Source: Mesorhizobium helmanticense (lineage in GTDB: Bacteria; Pseudomonadota; Alphaproteobacteria; Rhizobiales; Rhizobiaceae). Taken from it: a stretch of 64,000 nucleotides of DNA. The stretch is from NCBI RefSeq assembly GCF_003034915.1, contig NZ_PZJX01000026.1, forward strand, positions 1-64,000, in the 5' to 3' direction. Within the stretch, counting starts at the first letter, position 1. Every line of letters starts with the position of its first letter. Of the stretch, positions 24,176 through 34,508 are shown one piece after another. The translations under genes were made by a program, and so were the position numbers. The notes under the pieces are model-generated. The model was not told the DNA's origin. It worked only from the letters and a program-made list of their open reading frames with translations, and made no database searches.

Positions 24176-24352
24176 TCCTGTCTTTCGGGTTTGATATCAA
24201 TAGGCAAGCGGCCATAGCCGAAAGCCTCCGCGGCGAATTACACCACGAATTGTGGCGGCTGATAGCAGAATCAGGGCGCTGTGTCCACAGCCAATGAAGG
24301 CCGGCTGCCAAAACCACCATCGATCGTCGTTAGACGACTTCTTGGCTGAGCT

Positions 24353-24739
24353 CTATGCCGTCGCCAAATGAAGCTGGGCGAAATTCTCGAAGAATTCGCC
24401 ATAGTCGCAGGTTATTTCCTCGCCTGCCGCGATATCGCGGGTAGCGGTCGCGCCGCCATACTGCGAAAAGTCCGTGTTCGGCCGCTCGGCATGGTTCATG
24501 AAGCGTCCATTGTCGACTTCATAGACCATGAAGCCCGGCCTGTCTGGGCTCGGATAGGCGTATCTGTCGAGCAATTCCCTGAGGTGTGGCGGTGCCGCCT
24601 CGTATTTTTCCATCGGGATCAGCCGGTCGAAGTCCGGATCGAGGCGCCAGATCGACGCTCCCTTCCGGATCGGCTCGGCGGCGAACACGCCGACGCCTTC
24701 GATTGCGCTCTGGGCTATATAGGTTCTGATCAGCAGCAT
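24353..24739 (-). CDS. SET-domain protein-lysine methyltransferase-like protein
   Basis: 128 residues, essentially one SET domain. It has the N-terminal strand pair (IAQSAIEGVGVFAAEPIRKG), the pseudo-knot motif FMNHAERPNTDF and the second motif ITCDYGEFFENF, which form the SAM and lysine sites. The post-SET cysteine cluster is absent, as usual for bacterial members. Substrate unknown; a ribosomal or other cytoplasmic protein is possible. It is flanked by rpsU and an SDR gene on the same strand with gaps of more than 100 bp, so independently transcribed. Confidence 0.88.
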   Translation of the reverse strand: MLLIRTYIAQSAIEGVGVFAAEPIRKGASIWRLDPDFDRLIPMEKYEAAPPHLRELLDRYAYPSPDRPGFMVYEVDNGRFMNHAERPNTDFSQYGGATATRDIAAGEEITCDYGEFFENFAQLHLATA

Positions 24740-24845
24740 GTTTTCCAGGACCGTTCTCGACGAGAAACGAAATCGTCAAATCGCACTGAAAATCAAGGGC
24801 GGTCTTGCGACATTTCGGCTGATATGCGCCGCGCCGCCGAACAGT

Positions 24846-25604
24846 TCACGTCCGGTTGATCGAGACGCCGCCGTCGGCAAACAGCGCGGTTCCGGTGGTG
24901 AAGCTCGACGCGTCGGAGGCGAGATAGAGTGCCGAGCGGGCGATCTCTTGCGGCTGCGCCATGCGCTTCAGGGCATGAATGCCTTCGACGAAAGCCCTGG
25001 CCTCCGGCGTGGTCGTGGTGGCGCCCGGCGTGTCGGTGCCGCCCGGGAGCAGCGCGTTAACGCGCAACCCTTGTGCTCCGTATTCGGCGGCCAGAACCTG
25101 CGTCAAACCGATCAGGCCGGCCTTGGCCGCGGCATAGGCCGCCATGCCCGGTATCCCGGCGGTGCGGCCGACAAAACTGGAGGTGAAGATCAGCGAGCCG
25201 CCGCCGCGCTCCAGCAGCGCCGGCACCTGGTATTTCGCACCGATAAAGGCGCCGGTCAGGTTTGTATCGATGGTCTCATGCCACGTCTCCAGCGACATGT
25301 CGGGAACCGGCCCCATCTGACCGACGGAGCCGGCATTGTTGAAGGCGATGTCGAGCCCGCCGAAGCTTTCGACAGCCAGGTCGACCAGGGCTTTCGCGTA
25401 GGCTTCATCCCTGACATCGCCGGCGAGGGCGATTGCCGCGCCGTCGGCGTCCTCGATTTCAGCGACGAGTACGTCAAGCTCCGCCTGGCGACGGGCAGCG
25501 ACGACCACCTTGGCGCCTTCCTCGGCGAAGAGTTTTGCTGTGGCGCGGCCGATGCCGGAACTGGCGCCGGTGACGATGGCGACCTTGTTGGTCAGTGCGA
25601 GCAT
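24846..25604 (-). CDS. Short-chain dehydrogenase/reductase
   Basis: 252 residues from ATG 25604, which has AAAGGA 8 nt upstream; the ATG at 25613 is fused to that site. Classical SDR: cofactor loop TGASSGIG, AARRQ after strand 2 (suggesting NADP preference), NNAG, catalytic Ser in SSFVG and YAAAKAGL, then PGGTDTPG. Substrate unknown. It faces away from the sarcosine oxidase operon across a 265-bp gap. Confidence 0.9.
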   Translation of the reverse strand: MLALTNKVAIVTGASSGIGRATAKLFAEEGAKVVVAARRQAELDVLVAEIEDADGAAIALAGDVRDEAYAKALVDLAVESFGGLDIAFNNAGSVGQMGPVPDMSLETWHETIDTNLTGAFIGAKYQVPALLERGGGSLIFTSSFVGRTAGIPGMAAYAAAKAGLIGLTQVLAAEYGAQGLRVNALLPGGTDTPGATTTTPEARAFVEGIHALKRMAQPQEIARSALYLASDASSFTTGTALFADGGVSINRT

Positions 25605-25869
25605 CTTCTGCATCCTTTTATTCGCGCCAGCTTTGCCGGCAATCGGGATGTTGATCGCAGCTTAGGGCGGCACGAGCCACCCGATACCTGCGAAGGCCTC
25701 ATGACAGGGTTTGATAGTTCATTGCTTCCGATGCGTCTTTTTCGTCGCGGCGCAAAACGGCAAGCGCCGTCGCAAACAGCGCAAGGGTGGCAGCGCTGTT
25801 TCGCTAGTGATACACCTCGCGCGCCGGCGCTCGATTGGATGCCCGGCCGGTATCTGCGAGGCTTGAGCG

Positions 25870-27123
25870 TTGAAAAAATATTCGGTATTCGCCATCGCCC
25901 GCGAGGCCATGCGCGGCCATAAGGGCTGGGAAGAGCAATGGTCCTCGCCGGAGCCGAAGAAGGAATACGACGTCATCATCGTCGGCGCCGGCGGGCATGG
26001 CCTGGCCACCGCCTATTATCTGGCCTCGGTGCACGGCATCACCAATGTCGCGGTGCTGGAAAAGGGTTGGCTCGGCGGCGGCAACACCGGCCGCAACACC
26101 ACCATCATCCGCTCCAACTATCTCTATGACGAGAGCGCCGGCATCTACGACCATGCGCTGAAACTGTGGGATGGGCTGAGCCAGGAGCTCAACTACAACG
26201 TCATGTACTCGGCGCGCGGCGTCATGATGCTCGCCCACAATGTGCACGACATCCAGGTGCTGAAGCGCCACGTCCACGCCAACCGGCTGAACGGCATCGA
26301 CAATGAGTGGCTGACGCCCGAACAGGCGAAGGAATTCTGCCCGCCGCTGAACATCTCGAAGCAGGCGCGTTATCCCGTAGTGGGGGCTGCCTTGCAGCGC
26401 CGTGGCGGCACTGCTCGCCACGATGCGGTTGCCTGGGGCTATGCGCGCGGCGCTTCGGCGCGCGGTGTCCACATCATCCAGAATTGCGAGGTCACCGGTG
26501 TCAAGCGGGCGGCCAACGGCGCGGTCACCGGCGTCGAGACGACGCGCGGCTTCATCGGCGCCAAGAAGGTCGGCGTCGTGGCGGCCGGCCATTCCTCCGT
26601 CATCATGAACATGGCCGGCGTGCGCATGCCGCTGGAAAGCTATCCACTGCAGGCGCTGGTGTCGGAGCCGGTCAAGCCGGTGGTGCCGTGCGTGGTGATG
26701 TCGAACACGGTGCATGCCTATATCTCGCAGTCCGACAAGGGCGAACTGGTGATCGGCGCCGGCACCGACCAGTATGTCTCCTATTCGCAGACCGGCGGCC
26801 TGCACATATTGCAGCATACGCTCGACGCCATCTGCGAGATGTTCCCGATCTTCACGCGCATGAAGATGTTGCGCTCCTGGGGCGGCATCGTCGACGTGAC
26901 GCCCGACCGCTCGCCGATCCTGGCGAAGACGCCGGTGCCCGGCCTCTATGTCAATTGCGGCTGGGGCACGGGTGGCTTCAAGGCGACGCCGGGCTCCGGC
27001 CATGTCTTTGCCCACACCATCGCCAGGGACGATCCGCATCCGATCAACGCGCCCTTCACCATCGAGCGCTTCCGCACAGGCCGCTTGATCGACGAGGCGG
27101 CGGCGGCGGCGGTGGCGCACTGA
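25870..27123 (+). CDS. soxB: Sarcosine oxidase subunit beta
   Basis: Catalytic subunit of the heterotetrameric enzyme that demethylates sarcosine to glycine, handing the one-carbon unit to tetrahydrofolate. 417 residues with FAD loop [18 protein letters not shown] and [14 protein letters not shown], whose His is the covalent FMN attachment site in the family; the C-terminus has [18 protein letters not shown]. The start is a TTG at 25870, favoured by GAGG 8 nt upstream and by the family-like N-terminus [18 protein letters not shown]; the first in-frame ATG would remove it. In the 265 bp upstream I see only a short hairpin (25757-25770), no riboswitch. Confidence 0.95.
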   Translation: MKKYSVFAIAREAMRGHKGWEEQWSSPEPKKEYDVIIVGAGGHGLATAYYLASVHGITNVAVLEKGWLGGGNTGRNTTIIRSNYLYDESAGIYDHALKLWDGLSQELNYNVMYSARGVMMLAHNVHDIQVLKRHVHANRLNGIDNEWLTPEQAKEFCPPLNISKQARYPVVGAALQRRGGTARHDAVAWGYARGASARGVHIIQNCEVTGVKRAANGAVTGVETTRGFIGAKKVGVVAAGHSSVIMNMAGVRMPLESYPLQALVSEPVKPVVPCVVMSNTVHAYISQSDKGELVIGAGTDQYVSYSQTGGLHILQHTLDAICEMFPIFTRMKMLRSWGGIVDVTPDRSPILAKTPVPGLYVNCGWGTGGFKATPGSGHVFAHTIARDDPHPINAPFTIERFRTGRLIDEAAAAAVAH

Positions 27124-27545
27124 TGATGGCCGAGGTCGCCGTGGCGATGCCGTTGCTGCTCGCGGGCGAGCAGGGCCTGTTTCATTTTCCCTCGGTGGAA
27201 GAGGTGCGCCTGCAACCGATCAGCCGCACTGAGAACGAGACCGGATGGCCGTTTTCCGTCGACGCGGGCGTGCTCGCCTGTGTCTGGAGCGGTGGCCAGA
27301 AGGTGGTCACCTTCCTGGAAAATCGGCCGGCCGACCTTGAGGACGACCAGACGTTCCAGCCGCGCCACGTCATTGTGACCACCGACCCGTTGCAACTCAC
27401 GATCGGCAACATGGCTGATCGCGACCTTTTCCGCCCGGCAGCGAGTGTCGAGGAACGCATCCGGCTGGTCGCGCCCTTCGCGGTGCTCGGCCAGCGGCTT
27501 TGCGACCAACCGGCCGGCGCCCATGTCGGCCACGGCGAATTGTAG
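27123..27545 (+). CDS. Unrecognised protein encoded inside the sarcosine oxidase operon (140 aa)
   Basis: ATG 27123 overlaps the soxB stop (TGATGATG; ATG 27126 is an alternative) and the stop lies 8 bp before soxD, so it is firmly within the operon. The product starts [16 protein letters not shown], is mainly beta in prediction, with TGWPFSVDAGVLACVWSGGQ and VIVTTDPLQLTIGN, and has no membrane helix. Usual sox operons run soxB-soxD-soxA-soxG, so this is an additional gene. I know no family for it. Its codon use looks like its neighbours, so it is not obviously foreign. Confidence 0.7.
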   Translation: MMAEVAVAMPLLLAGEQGLFHFPSVEEVRLQPISRTENETGWPFSVDAGVLACVWSGGQKVVTFLENRPADLEDDQTFQPRHVIVTTDPLQLTIGNMADRDLFRPAASVEERIRLVAPFAVLGQRLCDQPAGAHVGHGEL

Positions 27546-27553
27546 GAAACACC

Positions 27554-27850
27554 ATGCTTCTCATCCGCTGCCCCTATTGCGAGGAAGAGCGTCCGGAACT
27601 CGAATTCCGCAATGCCGGCGAAGCGCATATCGCGCGTTCGGCTGATATTGCCGGCGAGAGCGACGACGACTTCGAAAAGTTCTTCTTCATTCGCTCCAAC
27701 CCCAAGGGGATCATCTATGAGCGCTGGCGGCACATGCATGGCTGTGCGCGCTTCTTCAACGCCGTGCGCGACACCGTCAGTGACAAGTTCCTGATGACCT
27801 ACAAGGCTGGCGAACCGAAGCCCGCGAAGCTGCCGGGAGCATCCAAATGA
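27554..27850 (+). CDS. soxD: Sarcosine oxidase subunit delta
   Basis: 98-residue zinc-binding subunit. The start ATG 27554 puts the zinc motif at the N-terminus (MLLIRCPYCEEERPELEF, Cys 6 and Cys 9); the other ligands come from RHMHGCARFFNAVRD. DDFEKFFFIRSNPKG is the family core. It bridges the alpha and beta subunits. The stop overlaps the soxA start (ATGA). Confidence 0.95.
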   Translation: MLLIRCPYCEEERPELEFRNAGEAHIARSADIAGESDDDFEKFFFIRSNPKGIIYERWRHMHGCARFFNAVRDTVSDKFLMTYKAGEPKPAKLPGASK

Positions 27851-30832
27851 GCGGCGCGTTGCGCATTCCAGGCGCCGGGCGCCTCAGCCAGGCAAAGACG
27901 GCGCGCTTCAGCTTCGACGGCCAGTCCTATTCCGGCATTGAGGGCGACACGCTGGCCTCGGCACTGCTCGCCAACGGTGTCCATCTGGTCGGCCGTTCGT
28001 TCAAATACCACCGGCCGCGCGGCTTCCTGTCGGCCGGCGCCGAGGAGCCCAACGCGCTGGTCGAGATCAAGCGCGACGCGGCGCGCAAGACGCCGAATGT
28101 GCGGGCGACCGTGCAAGAGCTCTATGACGGGCTCGCCGCGCAGTCGCAGAACCGCTGGCCGTCGCTCGCCTTCGACGTCGGCGCGGTCAATGACATCGCC
28201 TCGCCGCTGTTTTCGGCCGGCTTCTACTACAAGACCTTCATGTGGCCGAAGGCCGCGTGGAAAAGCCTCTACGAACCCAAGATCCGTGCCGCGGCCGGCC
28301 TTGGCGTCGCTCCCGACCAGCCGGACCCCGACCACTACTCAGCGCGGTTCGCGCATTGCGATGTGCTGGTGCTGGGCGGCGGTGCTGCCGGCATTGCGGC
28401 CGCACTTGCCGCGGCCGAGACCGGCGTGCGCGTCATCCTTGCCGACGAGCAGGCGGAGTTCGGCGGCAGCTTGCGTTTCGAATCCGGCGCGAAGATCGAC
28501 GGCCAGGACGGCTTTGCCTGGGCGCAAGCGGCGATCGCCAGGCTCAAGGCGTTGGACAATGTCCGCGTTCTCTCTCGCGCGACGGCCTTCGGCTATTACG
28601 CGCAGAATTTCGTCGCGCTGGTCGAGCGGGTCAGCGATCATCTGCAAAATCCGGGCCGCGACCTGCCGCGCGAGCGGCTGTGGCAGGTCCGCGCCAAGCG
28701 CGTGGTGCTGGCGACCGGCGCCATCGAGCGCCACATGGTGTTTGCCGACAACGACCGGCCGGGCATCATGCTGGCGTCGGCGGCGCGCACCTATCTCAAC
28801 CATTATGGCGTCGCCGTCGGCAGGAATGTTGGCGTCTACACGGCCAATGATTCCGCCTATGCGGCGGCGATCGACCTGAAGAAGGCCGGCGTCGACGTGG
28901 CAGCCATCGTCGACCTGCGCGACAATCCGACCGGACCAGTGATCGACGAGGCGAGGGCGCTCGGCATCGAGATCAATTTCGGCCGTGCGGTGATCAGCGC
29001 CGGCGGCAAATTGCGGGTGACCTCGATGACCGTGCAACCGAAGAATGGTGGTGGTGAGCGCACCATCCCCGTCGACGCGATCCTGATGTCGGCCGGCTGG
29101 ACGCCTTCGGTGCACCTGTTCTCGCAATCGCGCGGCAAGGTCGCCTTCAACGACGAAACCAAGCGTTTCGTGCCCGGCACCTATGCGCAGGACTGTGTCT
29201 CGGTCGGCGCCTGCAACGGCACCGACGGGCTGTCGGCGACGATCGACGAGGCCTATGCGGCAGGCGCCAAGGCGGCGAAGGACACCGGTGCCAAGGCCGC
29301 CAGGGGCACGAAGCCGAAGGTCGACGCCAGCGAAAGCTGGTCGCGCGGCATGCTGGGTGCGGCACCCGGCGCCGGGCCGGACACGACGGTCAAGGCCTTT
29401 GTCGATTTCCAGAACGACGTCACCGCCAAGGATATCCGCCAGGCCGTGCATGAGGGCATGCGCTCGATCGAGCATGTCAAGCGCTTCACCACCAATGGCA
29501 TGGCGACCGACCAGGGCAAGACTTCCAATATGCATGGTCTGGCCATTGCCGCCGAGACGCTGGGCAAGCCGATCCCGCAAGTCGGGCTGACGACGTTCCG
29601 GGCACCCTATACGCCCGTCACCTTCGGTTCGATCGTCGGGCATGCGCGCGGTCCGCTCTTCGATCCGACGCGCAAGACGGCGATCCACCCGTGGGCCGAG
29701 GCCCAAGGCGCGGTGTTCGAGGATGTCGGCCAATGGAAGCGCGCCTGGTATTTCCCGAAGGGCGGCGAGGACATGCACGCCGCCGTGGATCGCGAATGTG
29801 TCACGGTGCGCAAGACGGCCGGCCTGTTCGATGCCTCGACGCTGGGCAAGATCGAGGTGGTCGGGCCGGATGCGGCGAAGTTCATGGAGTTGCTCTACAC
29901 CAACCCCTGGGAGAAGCTCGAGCCCGGCCGTTGCCGCTATGGCATCATGCTGCGCGAGGATGGCTTCATCTATGATGACGGCGTTGTCGGCAGGCTGGCG
30001 CCGGACCGCTTCCATGTGACGACGACGACGGGCGGCGCGCCGCGCGTCATGAACCATATGGAGGACTATCTCCAGACCGAGTTCCCGCATCTCAATGTCT
30101 GGCTGACCTCGACCACCGAACAATGGGCCGTCATTGCGGTGCAGGGGCCGAAGTCGCGCGATATTATCGCGCCGCTGGTCGAAGGCATCGACATGTCGGA
30201 CGAGGCGCTGCCGCATATGTCGGTGCGCGAAGGCAGGATATGCGGCGTGCCGACCAGGCTGTTCCGCATGTCGTTCAGCGGCGAGCGCGGCTTCGAGGTC
30301 AATGTGCCGGCCGATTACGGCCAGGCGGTCTGGGAGGCGCTGTGGGCCGAAGGCCAGAAGCATGGCGCGACCGCCTACGGCACCGAGGCGATGCACGTGC
30401 TGCGCGCCGAAAAGGGCTACATCATCGTCGGTCAGGACACTGACGGCACAGTTACGCCGAACGATGCCGGTCTCGACTGGGCGGTGGGCAAGAAGAAGAC
30501 CGACTTTGTCGGCATCAGGGGCATGGCGCGGCCGGATCTCGTCGCCAAGGGCCGCAAGCAGCTTGTCGGCCTGAAGACCAAGGATCCGAAAGTGGTGCTG
30601 GAAGAGGGCGCGCAGGTCGTCGCGGATCCGAAGCAGGCGGTCCCGATGAAAATGATCGGCCATGTCACATCCAGCTATTGGTCGGAAAACTGTGGCCGTT
30701 CGATCGCGCTGGCGCTGGTCGCCGGCGGTCGCGACCGCATGGGCGAGACATTGTACGTGCCGATGCCGGACGGAGTGATCGAGGTCGAGGTCGCCGGCAT
30801 GGTGTTCTTCGACGAGAAGGGGGAGCGCCTCA

Positions 30833-30840
<8 letters not shown>
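27847..30840 (+). CDS. soxA: Sarcosine oxidase subunit alpha
   Basis: 997 residues. The N-terminus has the ferredoxin-like 2Fe-2S-fold segment GIEGDTLASALLANG and SFKYHRPRGF; the NAD-binding part has DVLVLGGGAAGIAAALAAAE from about residue 174; the C-terminal 370 residues form the GcvT-like folate domain (FDASTLGKIEVVGPDAAKF, GTEAMHVLRAEKGYI). It binds NAD and tetrahydrofolate and receives the methylene group. Overlaps soxD by 4 bp and soxG by 8 bp. An 836-codon antisense frame across it is a shadow. Confidence 0.97.
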
Positions 30841-31725
<885 letters not shown>

Positions 31726-31780
31726 CTCAATGCACTGGGGCTGCGCGCTTGGCAGCCTGAAAACGGGGTAGTCCCGAAAC

Positions 31781-31811
31781 GGGCGGTCAGGACTTCCTGC
31801 CGCCCTTTGTC
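31781..31811. terminator. Terminator hairpin, possibly bidirectional
   Basis: GGGCGG-T-CAGGA pairs with TCCTG-CCGCCC (31781-31806, one bulged T) and is followed by TTTGT. It separates the plus-strand small gene and the convergent minus-strand gene at 31839. Confidence 0.65.
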
Positions 31812-31838
31812 TTCATATCGTGCTGAGGTGGTCGAACC

Positions 31839-32090
31839 TCAGAACGTGCTGGGCACGATCCACGGATTGACGTCGATACCGAGCTTCTGGCCCTTGCCGT
31901 CGACCGAGCCGGTCTTGGTTGCGGCGCCAGTCTTTTCGACCGAGCCGGTCGCGACGCAATCGAGCTTCACATTGGCGTTGGTATGGATGCAGGCCGCTGC
32001 TGGCGCCTGCTTGGCCGGCTGGCTGCTGCCGGCGAAGGCGGCGCCCGAGAAAACAAGCAGGGCCGCGAGGGTGAGGATTGGCTTTTTCAT
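31839..32090 (-). CDS. Small exported protein (83 aa)
   Basis: Start ATG 32090, after GGAGA 7 nt upstream. A signal peptide (MKKPILTLAALLVFSGAAFA) is followed by a short mature part with two cysteines (CIHTNANVKLDC), which may form a disulphide, then VATGSVEKTGAATKTGSVDG, a threonine/glycine-rich stretch, and a hydrophobic C-terminus. No family recognised. The upstream region carries two CGTAC-type palindromes that could be a TetR operator, which suggests regulated expression. Confidence 0.65.
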   Translation of the reverse strand: MKKPILTLAALLVFSGAAFAGSSQPAKQAPAAACIHTNANVKLDCVATGSVEKTGAATKTGSVDGKGQKLGIDVNPWIVPSTF

Positions 32091-32120
32091 AATCTGTCTC
32101 CGGTCAATCCATTTCGTACG

Positions 32121-32188
32121 TGTACGATACAGCGTACATATACGCCCGAAGACACGGGACTTCAAGTCAGAAATCGTACACGTACGAT
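32121..32188 (-). promoter_or_regulatory. Two palindromes upstream of the 31839 gene, putative TetR operator
   Basis: TGTACG (32121-32126) with CGTACA (32133-32138), and ATCGTAC (32173-32179) with GTACGAT (32182-32188). The first contains TACAGCGTA, whose complement TACGCTGTA recurs at 32943-32951 just upstream of the TetR gene. Assignment to that TetR protein is inference. Confidence 0.45.
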
Positions 32189-32257
32189 CAAATTTTCATA
32201 AAAAGCCAAAATGCCGCACTGCAAAAGCATCGGCGGATCAAACCACAGGAATGCCGA

Positions 32258-32902
32258 TCAGCAGTTGGGCGGCGTTTCGGTCAGCGGCGGCATATCTTGC
32301 GTCATCAGGCCGGCAAGCGCGAAATCGCACATGCGCTTCACGAAAGCCTGCGGGTCGCCGAACGGATAGAAGGGGAAGGTGATCAGCAGCGAGATCGTGC
32401 CATGGCCGACCGCCCACAGCGTGGTGGCGATGGCGCGTGGATCGCCCTTGAGCTTGCCAGCGGCGACGCAGGCCTCGACCCTTTTGATCAACACCTTCAT
32501 CGCCGGGTTGCCTTCCTCCATCTCGGCGTAGCTCCTGCCCTCCGGCGGCTTGGTCTTTTCGGTCATGAACACGGTGCGGTATTCGTTGGGATTGCCAAGC
32601 CCGAAGGCGGCATATTCGGTCATGACCGCTTGCAATGCCTCGATCGGATCGTCGGACGGATGCTCCTCGATGCGCCGGGCAAGCGTCTCGAAGGCGTCCT
32701 CGGCCAGCGCGAACAAAATGTCCTGCTTGTCGGCGAAATAGGAATAGACCGACATCGGCGCATAGCCGACGCGCTTGGCCAGCTTGCGGATGGTGAGGCC
32801 CTCATAGCCTTCTTCCTGGACAAGCTTGTGCGCCGCCGCGACAAGTTCGGCGCGCAGTTCGGCCTTTTGTTTCTCGCGGCGTGTCTGGACGCTCAGCGGC
32901 AA
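32258..32902 (-). CDS. TetR/AcrR family transcriptional regulator
   Basis: 214 residues. The N-terminal HTH is clear: LRAELVAAAHKLVQEEGYEG, then LTIRKLAKRVGYAPMSVYSYF with the usual Y-YFADKQDIL continuation. The C-terminal ligand domain (about residues 70-214) has a WAVGHGTISLL helix of the TetR_C_13/WHG type. The upstream DNA has a CGCTGTAC motif near 32943 that also occurs in the palindrome before the small exported-protein gene. Ligand unknown. Confidence 0.92.
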   Translation of the reverse strand: MPLSVQTRREKQKAELRAELVAAAHKLVQEEGYEGLTIRKLAKRVGYAPMSVYSYFADKQDILFALAEDAFETLARRIEEHPSDDPIEALQAVMTEYAAFGLGNPNEYRTVFMTEKTKPPEGRSYAEMEEGNPAMKVLIKRVEACVAAGKLKGDPRAIATTLWAVGHGTISLLITFPFYPFGDPQAFVKRMCDFALAGLMTQDMPPLTETPPNC

Positions 32903-33057
32903 TTTTTTCTGCCTTCGGTTGTTGGTGGCTGGCTAAATTATATACGCTGTACGGAATCGGACAACCCGGTATCAAACCGGGTTTGCGGCACAGCGATTGG
33001 CCATGGCGCTTCGGGGGCCATTTTTCCCGGACATCGATTGCTGCACTATCGAGACGT

Positions 33058-33552
33058 TCAAGCCGCCTCCGGCTGGCGTTCGATCAGCGTCAACGTCAGC
33101 CAGCGCGCGGTCAGCGCCGGCTTTTTCGAGCCTTCGATCTCGATGGTCACGTCATGCGCCGTCTGCACCCAGCCCGACGGCCTGACCTTGACGTCGGCAA
33201 GCACGAAACGGGTGCGGATGCGCGAGCCGGTCTTCACCGGGGCGAGGAAGCGCAATGAATCGAAGCCGTGATTGACGCCCATCTTGCTGTTTTCGAGCGG
33301 CGGCATGGTCTCGAAGGTCATCGCCGACAACAGCGACAGCGACAGGAAACCGTGCGCGATGGTGCCGCCGAACGGCGTCTCGCGCTTGGCGCGCTCCGGA
33401 TCGCAGTGGATGAACTGGTGATCGTCCGTGGCGTCGGCGAACTGGTCGATCATGCGCTGCGAAACCACCCGCCACGGCGACACGCCGACTTCCTTGCCGA
33501 CGCTGGCCAGAAGCACATCGAGACTGATCGGTTCCACGCTGATGTCCTCCAT
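33058..33552 (-). CDS. MaoC-like dehydratase
   Basis: 164 residues with a hot-dog fold. Catalytic Asp and His appear in the hydratase-2 motif FADATDDHQFIHCDPERAK, and GFLSLSLLSAM follows. These proteins hydrate enoyl-CoA or related thioesters. The neighbouring SDR (19 bp upstream, same strand) could supply the oxidation step, as in short acyl-CoA degradation or synthesis. The exact substrate is not visible. Confidence 0.9.
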   Translation of the reverse strand: MEDISVEPISLDVLLASVGKEVGVSPWRVVSQRMIDQFADATDDHQFIHCDPERAKRETPFGGTIAHGFLSLSLLSAMTFETMPPLENSKMGVNHGFDSLRFLAPVKTGSRIRTRFVLADVKVRPSGWVQTAHDVTIEIEGSKKPALTARWLTLTLIERQPEAA

Positions 33553-33571
33553 TTCAGCCGCCCGGGCGGTT

Positions 33572-34387
33572 TCATTCCTTGAACAGTGTCAGCCCATGCT
33601 GCACCGACTGCCCGCCGTCGATCGGCAGGATGGCGCCGGTGACATAACTGCCAGCACGGCTGCACAAATAGAGCGTTGCGCCGGCAATGTCATCCGGTGT
33701 GCCGATGCGCCCGATCGGAACATGGTCGCCTACATGCTTCGCCTGTTCCTCGGTCGCGGTGGCGAAGGCGGTCATGCGGCTCTGGAAGGGACCGGGGGCA
33801 AAGGCGTTGACGGTGATGCGGCGCGCGGCGAATTCAATCCCCAGCGTACGCGTCAGATGGTGAACCGCGGCCTTCGAGGCCGCGTAGGAATAGGCGTCGT
33901 CGGCAAGCGGCTGGGTGCCCATCACCGAGCCCAGATTGATTACCCTGGCCGGATCGGCATCGCTGGCGGCGGCATCGAGCAGCGGCAGAAGCTCGCGCGT
34001 CAGATGGAAAACGGCGGTGACGTTGACGCCGAACACCTTGGCCCAGGCGTGGTACGGGAAGTCCTCCAGCGGCGCGCCCCAGGAAACGCCGGCATTGTTG
34101 ACCAGTATGTGCAGGCGCTCGGTCCGCGCCTTCACTTCGGCGACGAGCGCGGCGATGCCGGCCTCGCTGGAAACATCGCCGGCAAAGCCCTCGGCCCGGC
34201 CGGTGGCGCCGAGGCCGTTCAATTCGCCGGCGACCCTGACGCAGTCCTCACCCTTGCGCGAGGCGATCATCACGCTGGCGCCGCCCTGGACCAGGGCGGT
34301 TGCCACCATGCGGCCGATGCCGGTCGCGGCGCCTGTCACCAGCGCGGTCTTGCCGGCGACCGAAAACAGTTCGTCCAGATAGCTCAT
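33572..34387 (-). CDS. Short-chain dehydrogenase/reductase
   Basis: 271 residues from ATG 34387, preceded by GGAGGAG. Motifs: TGAATGIG, NNAGVS, YAASKAAV and PGPFQSR, with an ISDGGQS-type C-terminus (LPIDGGQSVQH). It is in one unit with the MaoC gene that follows. The divergent alcohol dehydrogenase at 34509 shares a 121-bp intergenic region with it and may act in the same pathway. Substrate unknown; a 3-hydroxyacyl derivative is a reasonable guess given MaoC. Confidence 0.9.
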   Translation of the reverse strand: MSYLDELFSVAGKTALVTGAATGIGRMVATALVQGGASVMIASRKGEDCVRVAGELNGLGATGRAEGFAGDVSSEAGIAALVAEVKARTERLHILVNNAGVSWGAPLEDFPYHAWAKVFGVNVTAVFHLTRELLPLLDAAASDADPARVINLGSVMGTQPLADDAYSYAASKAAVHHLTRTLGIEFAARRITVNAFAPGPFQSRMTAFATATEEQAKHVGDHVPIGRIGTPDDIAGATLYLCSRAGSYVTGAILPIDGGQSVQHGLTLFKE

Positions 34388-34508
34388 CGCAACTCCTCCG
34401 CGCCTTCTCGCCATCCGGCTGAGGGGCTCGCGTTGACAAGGCTATCCGAAGTACGGTCATCCTTGCCACGGGTAAAGTGCCCATGCGTTCAAGGGAGGGT
34501 GAAGGGCG

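Noticed and set aside
25605..25869. Glycine riboswitch before soxB
   Set aside because: No tandem aptamer pattern; only a short ACGGC-GCCGT hairpin.
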